NCBI GenBank assembly: GCA_947184155.2
Contig: CAMXCT020003180.1
Coordinates: 1 to 64,000, forward strand
Length of the DNA stretch: 64,000 bases
Source of the DNA: Cladocopium goreaui
Lineage: Eukaryota; Sar; Dinophyceae; Suessiales; Symbiodiniaceae
Reading direction: 5' to 3'
In this document: in pieces, positions 1-8,310 of the stretch
How positions within the stretch are numbered: the stretch's first letter is position 1
Layout of the letters: each line of letters begins with the position of its first letter
The notes under the pieces: model-generated
What the model was told of the DNA's origin: nothing
The model's input: only the letters and a program-made list of their open reading frames with translations
Databases searched by the model: none
Position numbers and translations under genes: made by a program

Positions 1-402
1 TGAGATTTCACCAGCATCAGGTCATTTTCATTGCACAACATGTGGTTTTATTCGGCGATTCACGGTAACCGTTTTTTTTGAAGTGTGTTGATTTGATGTG
101 TTCATCGCCAGCTTCACTGTTCAGCAGTTTGCAGGTCTCTGCGACAATGGTGCCCATGCCCAGTGTCAAACTTAGCAATTGTGCTCTGAGTTTTGAAGTC
201 AGAGAACGAATTCTTTGCATTCGATTGTGTTCTCAGTTTCTCTTGAACAAGACGAAACAAGCATAGTTTGTCTACGATGATGCAAGACGAAACAAGCATG
301 GTTTGCCTCTTTACCACTTTCCTGGGCTCAGACATGAACGGAGAAACAAGATGCATTTTGTAGGCAGGAAACACGGTTGGCAAACAGATATCTTGAACAT
401 TT
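1..402. other. Intergenic DNA, no gene seen
   Basis: No ORF with a plausible protein is seen. A short direct repeat (GACGAAACAAGCAT followed by A or G, then GTTTG) occurs at about 249-270 and 287-308. The segment probably is the 3' flank of a gene lying upstream of the window. Confidence 0.4.
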
Positions 403-458
403 CTTGCTCTTCTCGAGGTTTCTGTAGGGGCTGTCCGTGAGATCCCGAGAATTGCAAG
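403..458 (+). repeat. Conserved-loop hairpin 1
   Basis: Arms 403-422 and 439-458 pair over 20 positions with three mismatches and two G-T pairs. The 16-nt loop (423-438) is TGTAGGGGCTGTCCGT. It lies 246 nt before the first gene and is the longest stem of the family. Confidence 0.8.
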
Positions 459-703
459 TGGTAATATCAGTGTTTGTTTACGATGCAGTGGATCTATGTG
501 ATGTTTTTGTTTTTCATTGAAATGCATGAGCAGTGGACAAAAAAAATATTACGGGAAGCATTGTACCGTTCAATTTTATACCGTTCAATTTTGTTGCAAC
601 GCATGAACAGTGAACAATATAAAAATATATAGTCAAATTGGTAGACGTTGTTCGGGATGTGTGGTGGTGTACTGTAACATTGTAGAAGAACTCGGTTGGC
701 GAC

Positions 704-1555
704 ATGTCGAACCCCAGTGTTAACGTCCAAGATCAACAAAAAATTATCGAGTTCCTGCTTTTGAAGAATCAGAATTTGCTGTTGGAGCTTGGGGTGGTGC
801 AAGATGTAGAGGAGGTGTCCTTGGAAGTTGTCGAGAAAGCTGCCCGAGATGTCATGGCCTCTTATCCGCAGCCTCCGAGGGACGAGAGTGAAGAAGAACA
901 TTTGCGTGAACTGAAAGGATTATTGCTGGAGTTTGAAGATTGGAAGTTGTGTGATATTCGGGACAGACAGCACATGTTGATCTCAAGATTCAGAAGTTTG
1001 CTTTTCAATTTGGGATGCAACGACAAGACATGCAAGGAAGTTTCGTTGCCCTATTTGCAGAATGAGCTTGGGAATCTCGAATCGCGTGGTCATTCACTCC
1101 GATTTGTTTCGAACTTGAAGTGTATTCTTCGGGACTTGAAAGCTTGGAGAATGCTATGTGAAGGCCGGCTCAGCGAGGAAATGGATGATGTTACCTTTTG
1201 GCGCAAAATGAGATTTGCACCACCGTCTCCGAGCGATGAAGACTCGGATAGTGAAGGTCCGACACTGTGTCGCGACGCTCCACATTGCAATGACTTCGAT
1301 GAGAACTATCCTCTGGGACCTGGTATCTCGAAGAAAAGAAAGAAGACGATCACCGAGGAGAGACGGATGGAATACAAATTTCTCTTTGCGGCTGAGGCTC
1401 ATTGTTTGAGGTGCCTGAAATATTATGCGGCGCAGCCAGACTTTGATGTCAATTGTGAGTCGTGCGGGAAAAATGCTCGGGGGTGGGCAGATTCGAACAC
1501 GACTTACAACATTCCCACGGACATCGATGCGTGGCTCCGTGGCAAGAATCTTTAG
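704..1555 (+). CDS. Unknown protein with C-terminal zinc-ribbon-like Cys pairs
   Basis: A 283-residue protein starts at ATG 704 and I do not recognise a named family. The N-terminal two thirds are charged and probably helical. An acidic Ser/Asp stretch at about residues 175-186 is followed by a basic patch SKKRKKT (209-215), a possible nuclear signal. Near the C-terminus two Cys-x2-Cys pairs (C234/C237 and C251/C254), 13 residues apart, look like a zinc ribbon or treble-clef knuckle. Two conserved-loop hairpins follow the stop codon within 85 nt. It is the first gene of a same-strand series. A role in RNA or DNA binding is a guess from the Cys pairs and basic patch only. Confidence 0.75.
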   Translation: MSNPSVNVQDQQKIIEFLLLKNQNLLLELGVVQDVEEVSLEVVEKAARDVMASYPQPPRDESEEEHLRELKGLLLEFEDWKLCDIRDRQHMLISRFRSLLFNLGCNDKTCKEVSLPYLQNELGNLESRGHSLRFVSNLKCILRDLKAWRMLCEGRLSEEMDDVTFWRKMRFAPPSPSDEDSDSEGPTLCRDAPHCNDFDENYPLGPGISKKRKKTITEERRMEYKFLFAAEAHCLRCLKYYAAQPDFDVNCESCGKNARGWADSNTTYNIPTDIDAWLRGKNL

Positions 1556-1567
1556 AAGCGTTTCACA

Positions 1568-1597
1568 GTGACACTGTAGGAACTGTCCGTGTGTCAC
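1568..1597 (+). repeat. Conserved-loop hairpin 2
   Basis: Perfect 7-bp stem GTGACAC/GTGTCAC around the 16-nt loop TGTAGGAACTGTCCGT (1575-1590). It begins 12 nt after the stop of the first gene. Confidence 0.85.
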
Positions 1598-1610
1598 CTG
1601 AAGCCCATTG

Positions 1611-1646
1611 AAGGTGACATTGTAGGAACCGTCCGTGCGTCACCTG
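1611..1646 (+). repeat. Conserved-loop hairpin 3
   Basis: Loop TGTAGGAACCGTCCGT at 1621-1636. Arms GGTGACAT/GCGTCACC pair with one mismatch and one G-T pair. It is a tandem neighbour of hairpin 2 with a related stem. Confidence 0.8.
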
Positions 1647-1649
1647 AAG

Positions 1650-2127
1650 CTGCCCGGGATGTGATTCCCGTTTTGTGAGGAAAGGATGGCAGCTTTGTAG
1701 AGCGGAATCATACACAGCGCATGTCATACAGGTGATCATGGTGCCGAGCTTTTCTGATGTACTTGCTTTGGCATGTCGTGGTAAGGGTAGTGTCACACGA
1801 GTCTTGTCAGGGTGAAGAAGCAGCAGTTGAGTCTTGAGCTTGCAGGTCCCTCTCCAGAGGATGGTGCTTCGTTATCGCAAGCTCCGGAGTCGCGATCCCA
1901 GTCTCGGGCTTCAGCGAGTATGCTTTGTGTTGCTCCATGGGAATTCATTGTTTCACGTACAGACCTTGTTGACCTCTTTGCTCCATAGATGTGAATCAAA
2001 CATTCCTGGGCTCCGATGGCAGGCAATGGACAAGACAAGAGTCACGCATGAGGAAAGAAAATACCATGCAGCATGAGCAAATGGTGTAGGCATGCTTGAC
2101 AAGACACCACCAAACGGTTGTTGCATT
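1650..2127. other. Intergenic DNA with GCATCATGG-type motif
   Basis: No convincing gene. A copy of the recurring intergenic motif (core ATCATGGTGCCGAGCTT) lies at about 1734-1752. Confidence 0.4.
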
Positions 2128-2167
2128 TCTCGAGATTTCTGAAGGGACTGTCCGTGAGATCTCGAGA
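2128..2167 (+). repeat. Conserved-loop hairpin 4
   Basis: A 12-bp stem (2128-2139 with 2156-2167, one G-T pair) built on CTCGAGAT/ATCTCGAG encloses the loop TGAAGGGACTGTCCGT. It lies 83 nt before the chosen start of the kinase-like gene. The only upstream in-frame start is a non-ATG codon at 2118, so the hairpin is in the 5' flank and is not coding. Confidence 0.85.
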
Positions 2168-2249
2168 TTTGAAACTGACCGATGATGTTCTCAAACATGT
2201 AGTCATTGAAAATTTGAGACATAGCCTTTCTCTTTTCAAGTGTGCCGCT

Positions 2250-3200
2250 ATGTCGTTGGAGCCACTTCGCTCCCATAGGCTCGTGGAGGCCAAGATCTCG
2301 GATCTCGAGATAACATGGAGAAAGGTTTCTAAGAAAGCGCCAGCCCAAGCTTTGATTCTCAGAGCAAGTGTGACGCTGGTGTTTGGGTCTCAGGAGGACC
2401 CAAATGTGATTTCAACTATCCGAGATGTCATGACACCTGCCGGCTGTGGCGCCTTCAAAGATGTTTACGTTTTGGACAACCATCTCCTGGTGGTGAAGAT
2501 GATGTTGAAGCATCGCAATAGTGCAACGTGGCCACATGGAGGTGCAGAAGAAGAGCAGAAGCGGTTTGACATGTACCGTGGCAGTCTTTCGGACTGGATG
2601 GCCTTTTGTTATGGTCAGGTGTATCTTCGAAGTAGCCTTCCAGCTGGCAAGGATGGTATTTTGTTCCCAGGAAACAGTTTCTATGGTCAGCAAGTGCCGC
2701 GCTTGTCGGCTGCAGATGTTGTCGCATCTATCACGGTCCAGGAAAAGTTGATGGCGGTCGGATTGGAAAAGGTTCGATTACTAGTTTCCAAGCAGCAGTG
2801 TGACGCCGACGGATGGTGGGAAGCCTGCAAGGAGTACATGAACATGTTGGAAGTGTTGTTCGAGTTCATGAGAAAAGGTGTTTTTCCGTGGGACGCAAAG
2901 CTGGACAACTTGGGCATCGCGCAGAGGGGCGTGGTCGGCAAGTGGGTGATGCACGATCTGGATGGTTTGCGTGCCGTGGGTGAGGAAGACAAATACAAGA
3001 ATCTGGGAAAGGGGATGAGAATGATTTTCCAGAACCTTGTTTCCCAGGATCGAGGGTTCCTTGCCGAACTGCGGAGACAAAGTTTGATTGGAGATTCTTG
3101 GCACGAACAATTTCAGAAATTGCTTGCCTTGGTCTCCACACACCTCGCACATCGTGAGTTGGGCAGTTTCTATTCAGATCTGAAACAGTCGCTTGCATAA
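2250..3200 (+). CDS. Divergent protein-kinase-like protein
   Basis: 316 residues from ATG 2250. An open frame continues upstream but runs through hairpin 4 and has no ATG. Kinase-fold signs in order: a short glycine-containing turn GCGAFKDVYVL (65-75) followed by VVK with Lys83 as the candidate ATP-binding lysine; then FPWDAKLDNLGI (212-223), which fits the catalytic-loop pattern D-x4-N (D215, N220); then MHDLDGL (234-240), which sits where the DFG metal-binding motif is expected. The H of HRD is replaced by Trp and DFG by DLD, as in aminoglycoside-kinase-like or atypical kinases. Substrate unknown. The assignment rests on motif order and spacing. A pseudokinase is possible. Confidence 0.6.
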   Translation: MSLEPLRSHRLVEAKISDLEITWRKVSKKAPAQALILRASVTLVFGSQEDPNVISTIRDVMTPAGCGAFKDVYVLDNHLLVVKMMLKHRNSATWPHGGAEEEQKRFDMYRGSLSDWMAFCYGQVYLRSSLPAGKDGILFPGNSFYGQQVPRLSAADVVASITVQEKLMAVGLEKVRLLVSKQQCDADGWWEACKEYMNMLEVLFEFMRKGVFPWDAKLDNLGIAQRGVVGKWVMHDLDGLRAVGEEDKYKNLGKGMRMIFQNLVSQDRGFLAELRRQSLIGDSWHEQFQKLLALVSTHLAHRELGSFYSDLKQSLA

Positions 3201-3290
3201 ATATATCTATATGTAAGGTTTTCTTTATTTAATTCGATGTTGTTACGTTTTTTTCTGTACTTCTATTACCCAAGAACGAACATTGTCAAA

Positions 3291-4775
3291 ATGAAAATCA
3301 GGTTTCAACCGGGAGAGCCCAAAGAATGGACGAAGTTTCAAGAGGCTGTGTCAGCTATGACCGTTGAGTTTCGAGCAGTTCGTCAGAGCAATTTTCCATA
3401 CCCTTGGCACGAGGACAAACTTCCACGAACGCAGGCTGCTGGTGCTGCTTCCAGCTCTTCTTTTCATCGCAACGTTGCTAGATCTCCAGAGGTTGTTGTG
3501 CACGAGGTTCCACCTACGAGGGAGATCGACACGTGGGGTGACACCATTTGTGTTGAACTTCTCCGGGAATCGCCGCTGGTGGTTTGCAAGGTTGAAATGA
3601 ATACTGCTAGAGGACGCCAAAGCACGGTGATGCTGCATTGTTTTGAATCTGAAGAGCCGACGCAATGGGCGGTCGTCATCTTGGCGGTGCCAAAAGAGCT
3701 TTTGATGGAGAAAGGAGAAACGAACGTGGCGGTGTGCAAAAGACATGGTGAAACTAGGCCTGAGAGCAAAAAACAGATCTCCGGCAGTTATTTGGTTATC
3801 ACTGAATGTCTCCACCCGTCTTCGCGCATGGCTTCTTTTTTGTGGAACAAGATCACATCGGAGTGCTTCAATCCTTCACTGCAGCATTTTGCGCAGGAAG
3901 TGCTGGGTCGCATGGATTTGGACGTGTGGCAAAATGAAGTCATGAAACAAGGACTGCAAGACCTCGAAGACAAATTTGTGGTTCGACCAGGTCAGAAAGG
4001 TTTCTTTGCGAGGCCCACTCGAAAGAGTGAGACTTTGACTTTTGTGGAAAGACAGGAACAAGGCCACCTACCATTCGATCGTGACAAGAATAAGGACGGA
4101 AAACGGCAAAGAAGAAAGGACAAATTGCCAGACGGCGTTTCGGACCACAATGTTCACTCGGTCATGCAGGAGTTGCGTTGGAAACCGCTGGTTTTCGCTT
4201 TCATGTTATTTCCGTTGTTTTTCGATTTTAGATTTGAATTTTGGGATATATGGCTGATGATTTTAATTGAAGTGTTTGACACCTGATGACTGGTGCTGCA
4301 TGTGCAGGATTTGATGCGAACTATTCATTCTATGTTGCCTCTGGAAAGAATTATTTGGGCCAACCGGGAGACGCCTTCTGGGAAAGCCTTCTGTTGGGAG
4401 GCCACAAGTCAATGTGCCTACAACTTTGCGAGTTCAGATCGCCTCATTGCTTTGCTGAAGCACATGAAGGTCGAGTGGTTCTATCCCGGAGAAAAAGAAG
4501 AAGAGGGACGCATTCGCTATGGGATTTGCCCAGATTATCTCAACGACGTGATCGAAGGCGTTTGCTGTTGGATGCTTCCAAGAGCTGGGCCTTCTGTGCA
4601 GAATGTGGAGCATTGGCAAAAACACCTCTTATTCTATAACTTCGAAATGACTGCACAGGAGATTAAGCAACTGGTTCGAGCAGCTGTGATCGTGACGTTG
4701 TTTCGATGGCAGTGGATCACTTGTTGGATTGAAGTGAGAAAATCTGTGCGAGATGATGCGCGGGATGCGCTGTAG
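3291..4775 (+). CDS. Unknown protein, two exons (3291-4190, 4308-4775)
   Basis: Read unspliced, the first ORF ends in an unlikely hydrophobic tail (PLVFAFMLFPLFFDF...) and the second ORF has no good start. Removing 4191-4307 joins residue WKPL to DLMRTIHSML in frame and gives about 455 residues. The start is ATG 3291; an in-frame ATG at 3237 would add 18 residues. The protein has a Lys/Arg-rich stretch before the junction (DKNKDGKRQRRKDK) and a region WFYPGEKEEEGRIRYGICPD that resembles part of the next gene product. The family is not recognised. The last residues (VRDDARDAL) are encoded by a segment that is duplicated as untranslated DNA after the next gene. Confidence 0.6.
4191..4307 (+). 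other. Predicted intron, 117 bp
   Basis: Donor GTTTTC follows a Leu codon and acceptor TGTGCAG is followed by G, with a T-rich interior. Both flanking exons are in phase 0. The length is divisible by three but the intron reads as a hydrophobic tail and a stop. Confidence 0.55.
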
Positions 4776-4938
4776 TGCCATGTGTTTGTTGCCGTGTGCT
4801 TTTGCGTTCAGTACTCATTGCGGAAGGGACTGTCCGAGCAATGGGGAAATAACGCAGTTCCACTGGCATCATCTGCACGATCGCGCTTCGCGGCTCTTGC
4901 TTCGAAAAAGACAGAGTTTAGTGGTTCATCTCTGTGCG
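4747..4938 (+). repeat. Duplicated 3' module, copy 1
   Basis: About 192 bp repeated at 5783-5974 with about five differences and no gaps. This copy contains the last ten codons and stop of the upstream gene plus hairpin 5. Weaker similarity continues to about 5040. Confidence 0.9.
4814..4845 (+). repeat. Conserved-loop hairpin 5
   Basis: An 8-bp stem (CTCATTGC/GCAATGGG, one G-T pair) encloses the 16-nt loop GGAAGGGACTGTCCGA. It starts 38 nt after the stop at 4775. Confidence 0.8.
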
Positions 4939-5050
4939 AGGTGCATTGTCGTCAATCAAAATTTGATGTGAATGCATGTGTTTGAGACGCGGCATGCGGC
5001 ACCGAGGATGTCAGGGCGTGACGCTGCATGCCACAGTTTGCCGAGATCTC

Positions 5051-5066
5051 ACGGACAGCCCCTTAG
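5051..5066 (-). repeat. Lone loop core, opposite orientation
   Basis: The reverse strand reads CTAAGGGGCTGTCCGT, matching the loop consensus. The flanks GAGATCTCGG and the other side do not pair well, so this is a decayed or rearranged copy. It is the only one found on the minus strand. Confidence 0.5.
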
Positions 5067-5322
5067 CTTGGTATCGATCTTATTTAGTGGTTTATATGGG
5101 AATTGTTATGAAAAAAACAGTTGTCACGTGTCAGTTGTGTCATCATGAACGGTTTGTTTTTGATTTGCTGTAGTGAAACTGTGAGTTTAGGCGTGTGGAG
5201 TTGTCATGTTGAACTGGAAGTTGACTGTAGACTTGTCTGTCGTTGGTTTGGGAAGAACTGTAAGCGGTAGAGTTCACAGTCTAGAGATCAGCATGGACAG
5301 AGATTTGCAGTGAGTGTCAATC

Positions 5323-5778
5323 CACATGCAAGGCATCGGTGTCGCGAAGCCATTTTCTTTGCTGAGTGTGGGAAGTAATCTCGGTTTGAACTCAATGGAG
5401 GATAGTATTCGTCTGTGGATAGCTCTCGCCCCACCACAGATGGAGGAGCTGCGGACGCATCATAGAATCCAGCCAGACATCTTTACCTCCAGGATCGATT
5501 TGAGTGCGACTCAAATGCCTCTTGGGCGTGCCACAGATGTTCAATGGTGTCACACTTACAACTACTTCGATTACAGCTTCCTCCAGGTAGAAATAACTGC
5601 TCTGGGTTACTTTCGAAAGATGGAGGCAAATGTCTTGGAGAAGGTCCAACCTGGTGAGTTTCGTTGGTATGGATTTCTTGTTCCAGAAGAACGTGATGAG
5701 CAGGGAAGATTGCTCTATCAGATCATCGACCCCATGGTTGCTAATGAGCCGGTTCATGAGCGTCCTGCTAGGAACTGA
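5323..5778 (+). CDS. Unknown 151-residue protein
   Basis: ATG 5323 is the first ATG after an in-frame TGA at 5311-5313; a later ATG at 5395 is also possible. The family is not recognised. The stretch FRWYGFLVPEERDEQGRLLY near residue 110 resembles WFYPGEKEEEGRIRY of the preceding gene. With the shared 3' module this suggests an old tandem duplication in which the bodies have diverged far more than the 3' flanks. Confidence 0.6.
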   Translation, partial: HMQGIGVAKPFSLLSVGSNLGLNSMEDSIRLWIALAPPQMEELRTHHRIQPDIFTSRIDLSATQMPLGRATDVQWCHTYNYFDYSFLQVEITALGYFRKMEANVLEKVQPGEFRWYGFLVPEERDEQGRLLYQIIDPMVANEPVHERPARN

Positions 5779-5782
5779 GGAA

Positions 5783-5974
5783 TGCGAGATGATGCGCGGG
5801 ATGCGCTGTAGTGCCATGTGTTTGTTGCCGTGTGCTTTTGCGTTCAGTACTCATTGCGGAAGGGACTGTCCGAGCAATGGGGAAATAACGCAGTTCGACT
5901 GGCATCGTCTGCACGATCGCGCTTCGCGGCTCTTGCTTCGAAAAAGACAGAGTTTAGTGGTGCATCTTTGTGCC
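5783..5974 (+). repeat. Duplicated 3' module, copy 2
   Basis: Partner of 4747-4938, offset 1036 bp. Here it lies wholly after the stop codon (5776-5778), so bases that encode a C-terminus in copy 1 are untranslated in copy 2. Confidence 0.9.
5850..5881 (+). repeat. Conserved-loop hairpin 6
   Basis: Same stem and loop as hairpin 5, carried by the duplicated module. It starts 71 nt after the stop at 5778. Confidence 0.8.
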
Positions 5975-6548
5975 AGTGTATCAAAATATTTTCTCTCAAA
6001 CATTCTTCTATATGAATGCATGTGTTTGAGACGGATCATGCGACAGTGAGAATATCACAACGCGACGCTGCATCTTGCATGACCTGGGTCAGTGAGGCGC
6101 AGCTCTCATTCAGAATCAAAACTGGTGTTGTGTTTTGCAGTCAAAAAATCTCAGGACCCGTGTTCTGTTGGCATTCTATTGATTGTGTCGTTCACTACGG
6201 CACTACACCAAGGCCACGACCTACGAGTGTTGCTCAATACCTTTGATTTCGTCTGTAACTCAAACTTTTTTCTTTTTGACTTGGCTTTTGCATTTGGCCT
6301 CTGTTGCAAGCATCTGCAGACATTTCACTAGTGAAGCATCATTGTACCGATCTTTTTGGATCATTCTTGTGGGATTGTCTATGCGAAAATGAAACAACAG
6401 GTGTCATACGTGACATCATGGTATCGAGCTTTCTGGGATGATTTGCGTGATCAGTAGATGACATCGATTTGAACTTTTTTTGGTGAAAAAAAAACAGTGA
6501 GATTGTGTGTTGCTCGTGACCGCTTTCTCGTTGCTTGTGTCTTTCGCC
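5975..6548. other. Intergenic DNA
   Basis: No supported gene. A GCATCATGG-type motif lies at about 6403-6432 (core CATCATGGTATCGAGCTTT). Confidence 0.4.
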
Positions 6549-7394
6549 ATGGAAGTATGCTACTCTGCTTCCGGTGAGCTGGTTGTGTCTCTGCCAGCCG
6601 ATGTGGTGGAAGGGAAACCCGTAAAGTGGATTAAGGGCAGCATCGCCGTTGCAATTGGCATGTCCCGACATCGACTGAGATTGTTTCTGCACGAGGCATT
6701 GCTTGGCGACGCTTACACGTTTACTTGTGCCTATGGACCATTGGTTGTGCAGCTCGTGATTCTGCCGTTTGTGACCCATGATCCGGTGGTCATGTCTGAA
6801 TTGAACTTGGCTGCCACTGAAAACAATGAAATGACAGTGGAGGAAATGTTGCAATTGCCTTTGGATCCAAACCAGGACGACTTTGATGGTGTGACACCTT
6901 TGTGTGCTGCTGCCGAAGCAGGAGCAGCAAGGACTGTTTGCTTGTTAGTGGAAGCCATGGCCGATACCGAGCGGACGGGGCAGCGGCAAAGGACGCCGTT
7001 GCATCTCGCAGCTCAAGGCGGCCGCGATTTTGTGGTGAAGCTGTTGCTGGAGGCATCCGCGTCGACAAACACCGCAGATGTATACGGGAGAACGGCGTTG
7101 CATGTCGCAGCGTGCAATAACTTCAGCCGGCAGGTTGCACTTCTGCTCCAGCACCGTGCAGCGGTGAGCCCAAGCGATCGATGGGGTCAAACACCTCTGT
7201 TTCTGGCAGCGGAAGAAAATGATGTGATTATTTGCAGGCTGCTGCTGGATGCAAGAGCGAATATGAGGGCAAAGGATTGCAACGGGGACACTCCACTGCA
7301 TGCAGCGGTGCGTGGATGCTGCTATGAGGCTGCCGAGCTTTTGGTCGACTTGGTTGAGGAAACGCCCTTGAAAGTGAGGAGTGCCAAGTGGTAG
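6549..7394 (+). CDS. Ankyrin-repeat protein with ubiquitin-like N-terminal region
   Basis: 281 residues from ATG 6549. The frame is open further upstream but offers only non-ATG starts. Residues 1-60 (MEVCYSASGELVVSLP ... HRLRLFLHEALL) look like the beta-grasp or ubiquitin-like segment often found before ankyrin repeats in dinoflagellate proteins. Five ankyrin repeats follow at about 114-145, 147-178, 180-211, 213-244 and 246-270, with the usual TPLHLAAQGG and TALHVAAC signatures. Such proteins are protein-interaction scaffolds; the partner is unknown. The last 16 codons belong to a DNA module that also ends the RPA1-like gene in another reading frame. Confidence 0.85.
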   Translation: MEVCYSASGELVVSLPADVVEGKPVKWIKGSIAVAIGMSRHRLRLFLHEALLGDAYTFTCAYGPLVVQLVILPFVTHDPVVMSELNLAATENNEMTVEEMLQLPLDPNQDDFDGVTPLCAAAEAGAARTVCLLVEAMADTERTGQRQRTPLHLAAQGGRDFVVKLLLEASASTNTADVYGRTALHVAACNNFSRQVALLLQHRAAVSPSDRWGQTPLFLAAEENDVIICRLLLDARANMRAKDCNGDTPLHAAVRGCCYEAAELLVDLVEETPLKVRSAKW

Positions 7395-7472
7395 TTTATT
7401 TTTTTTGGTTGCAAAATCATTGCTGACAGTGGTGCTATAGGAACTGTCCGTGCATCACGCAGCGTGATTCTT
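7344..7472 (+). repeat. Shared gene-tail module, copy 1
   Basis: 129 bp nearly identical to 10314-10442 (offset 2970, no gaps). It spans the last codons of the ankyrin gene, its stop and hairpin 7. Diverged similarity continues downstream. Confidence 0.9.
7429..7458 (+). repeat. Conserved-loop hairpin 7
   Basis: A 7-bp stem GTGGTGC/GCATCAC with one G-T pair around the loop TATAGGAACTGTCCGT. It starts 34 nt after the stop. The right arm overlaps a second palindrome ATCACGCAGCGTGAT (7454-7468), so two folds are possible. Confidence 0.8.
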
Positions 7473-8130
7473 CGTGCACAGCATTTTTTTCATTGCAAGC
7501 AGTGTGATGCTTCTCGACCTTCCAAGAGTGATAGGGTCTGTCCGTTCTGTCGACGGTCGCAGAAGGCGTGTTGCGTCCTGAAAAATGTGACGATGCACCT
7601 CTATTGCTTATTGCAAATGATGTCATCCACGGCAACATGCCATTCTGACAATGACCATGTACAGCATGTCGTGCAATCTGCAATTTCCGAGGTGGCTCTT
7701 GCGGCAGTTTGGTACCGGCCTGGGTTTTTGATGGATGTGTTTGGTCTTGGAGTGAGTCAAATTCTCGCACATCGTTATAGAACTGTTTGCCTGGAAACAT
7801 GTGTGGTATAGTGACGACTTGCGCATTCATCGCTGCACCACGTGAACACAACGTGTCTTGCGCACACATCCGTTGATTTCGGGTCTGTGTTGGTTTGTGC
7901 ATGTTTTGGGATATGTTTCGGATAGTTGTAAGAACTTGAACTAACTGTTTGTGGATGCTCATTATGAATTGCAGTTGTGTACGTGCACTTCCTTGCCAAG
8001 ATGTTGTCCTGTCACGGTGTTTGCGTTGATGGCTTCACGGTGTAGGCTCAAATCCATTGACCAATTTGGGCATCATGTGCAAGCAAGATGTGTCAACAAA
8101 AACGAAAACAGTTGCATGCAGAATGTCAAA
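7473..8130. other. Intergenic DNA
   Basis: A 115-codon open frame (7464-7811) contains two CxxC pairs, but its DNA matches diverged intergenic repeats near 10445-10740. I do not call it a gene. Confidence 0.4.
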
Positions 8131-8175
8131 CAAGCCACGGTTTTCTGTTGGGACTGTCCGCGAGACCGCGGCTTG
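8131..8175 (+). repeat. Conserved-loop hairpin 8
   Basis: Arms CAAGCCACGGT... and ...ACCGCGGCTTG pair over about 14 bp with one mismatch and one bulge. The loop (8146-8161) is TGTTGGGACTGTCCGC. It lies 135 nt before the RPA1-like start. Confidence 0.75.
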
Positions 8176-8310
8176 TGCAAGAGCCATTGATTTCTGCAAC
8201 ATAGCGTAAAATCACTGCCAAACACGCACTGTTATAATTTGTTTCTCACTTGCCTTCTTTGGTGCTGCATGCACCTATTCGCGGGCCTCTTGTCACCGCG
8301 GTCTGAAAAC

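Noticed and set aside
47-901. Overlapping minus-strand frames near the left end
   Set aside because: They lie opposite hairpin 1 and the first gene and show no family features.
7464-7811. 115-codon + frame with CxxC pairs
   Set aside because: Its DNA matches diverged intergenic repeat sequence after the RPA1-like gene, and it has no ATG start.
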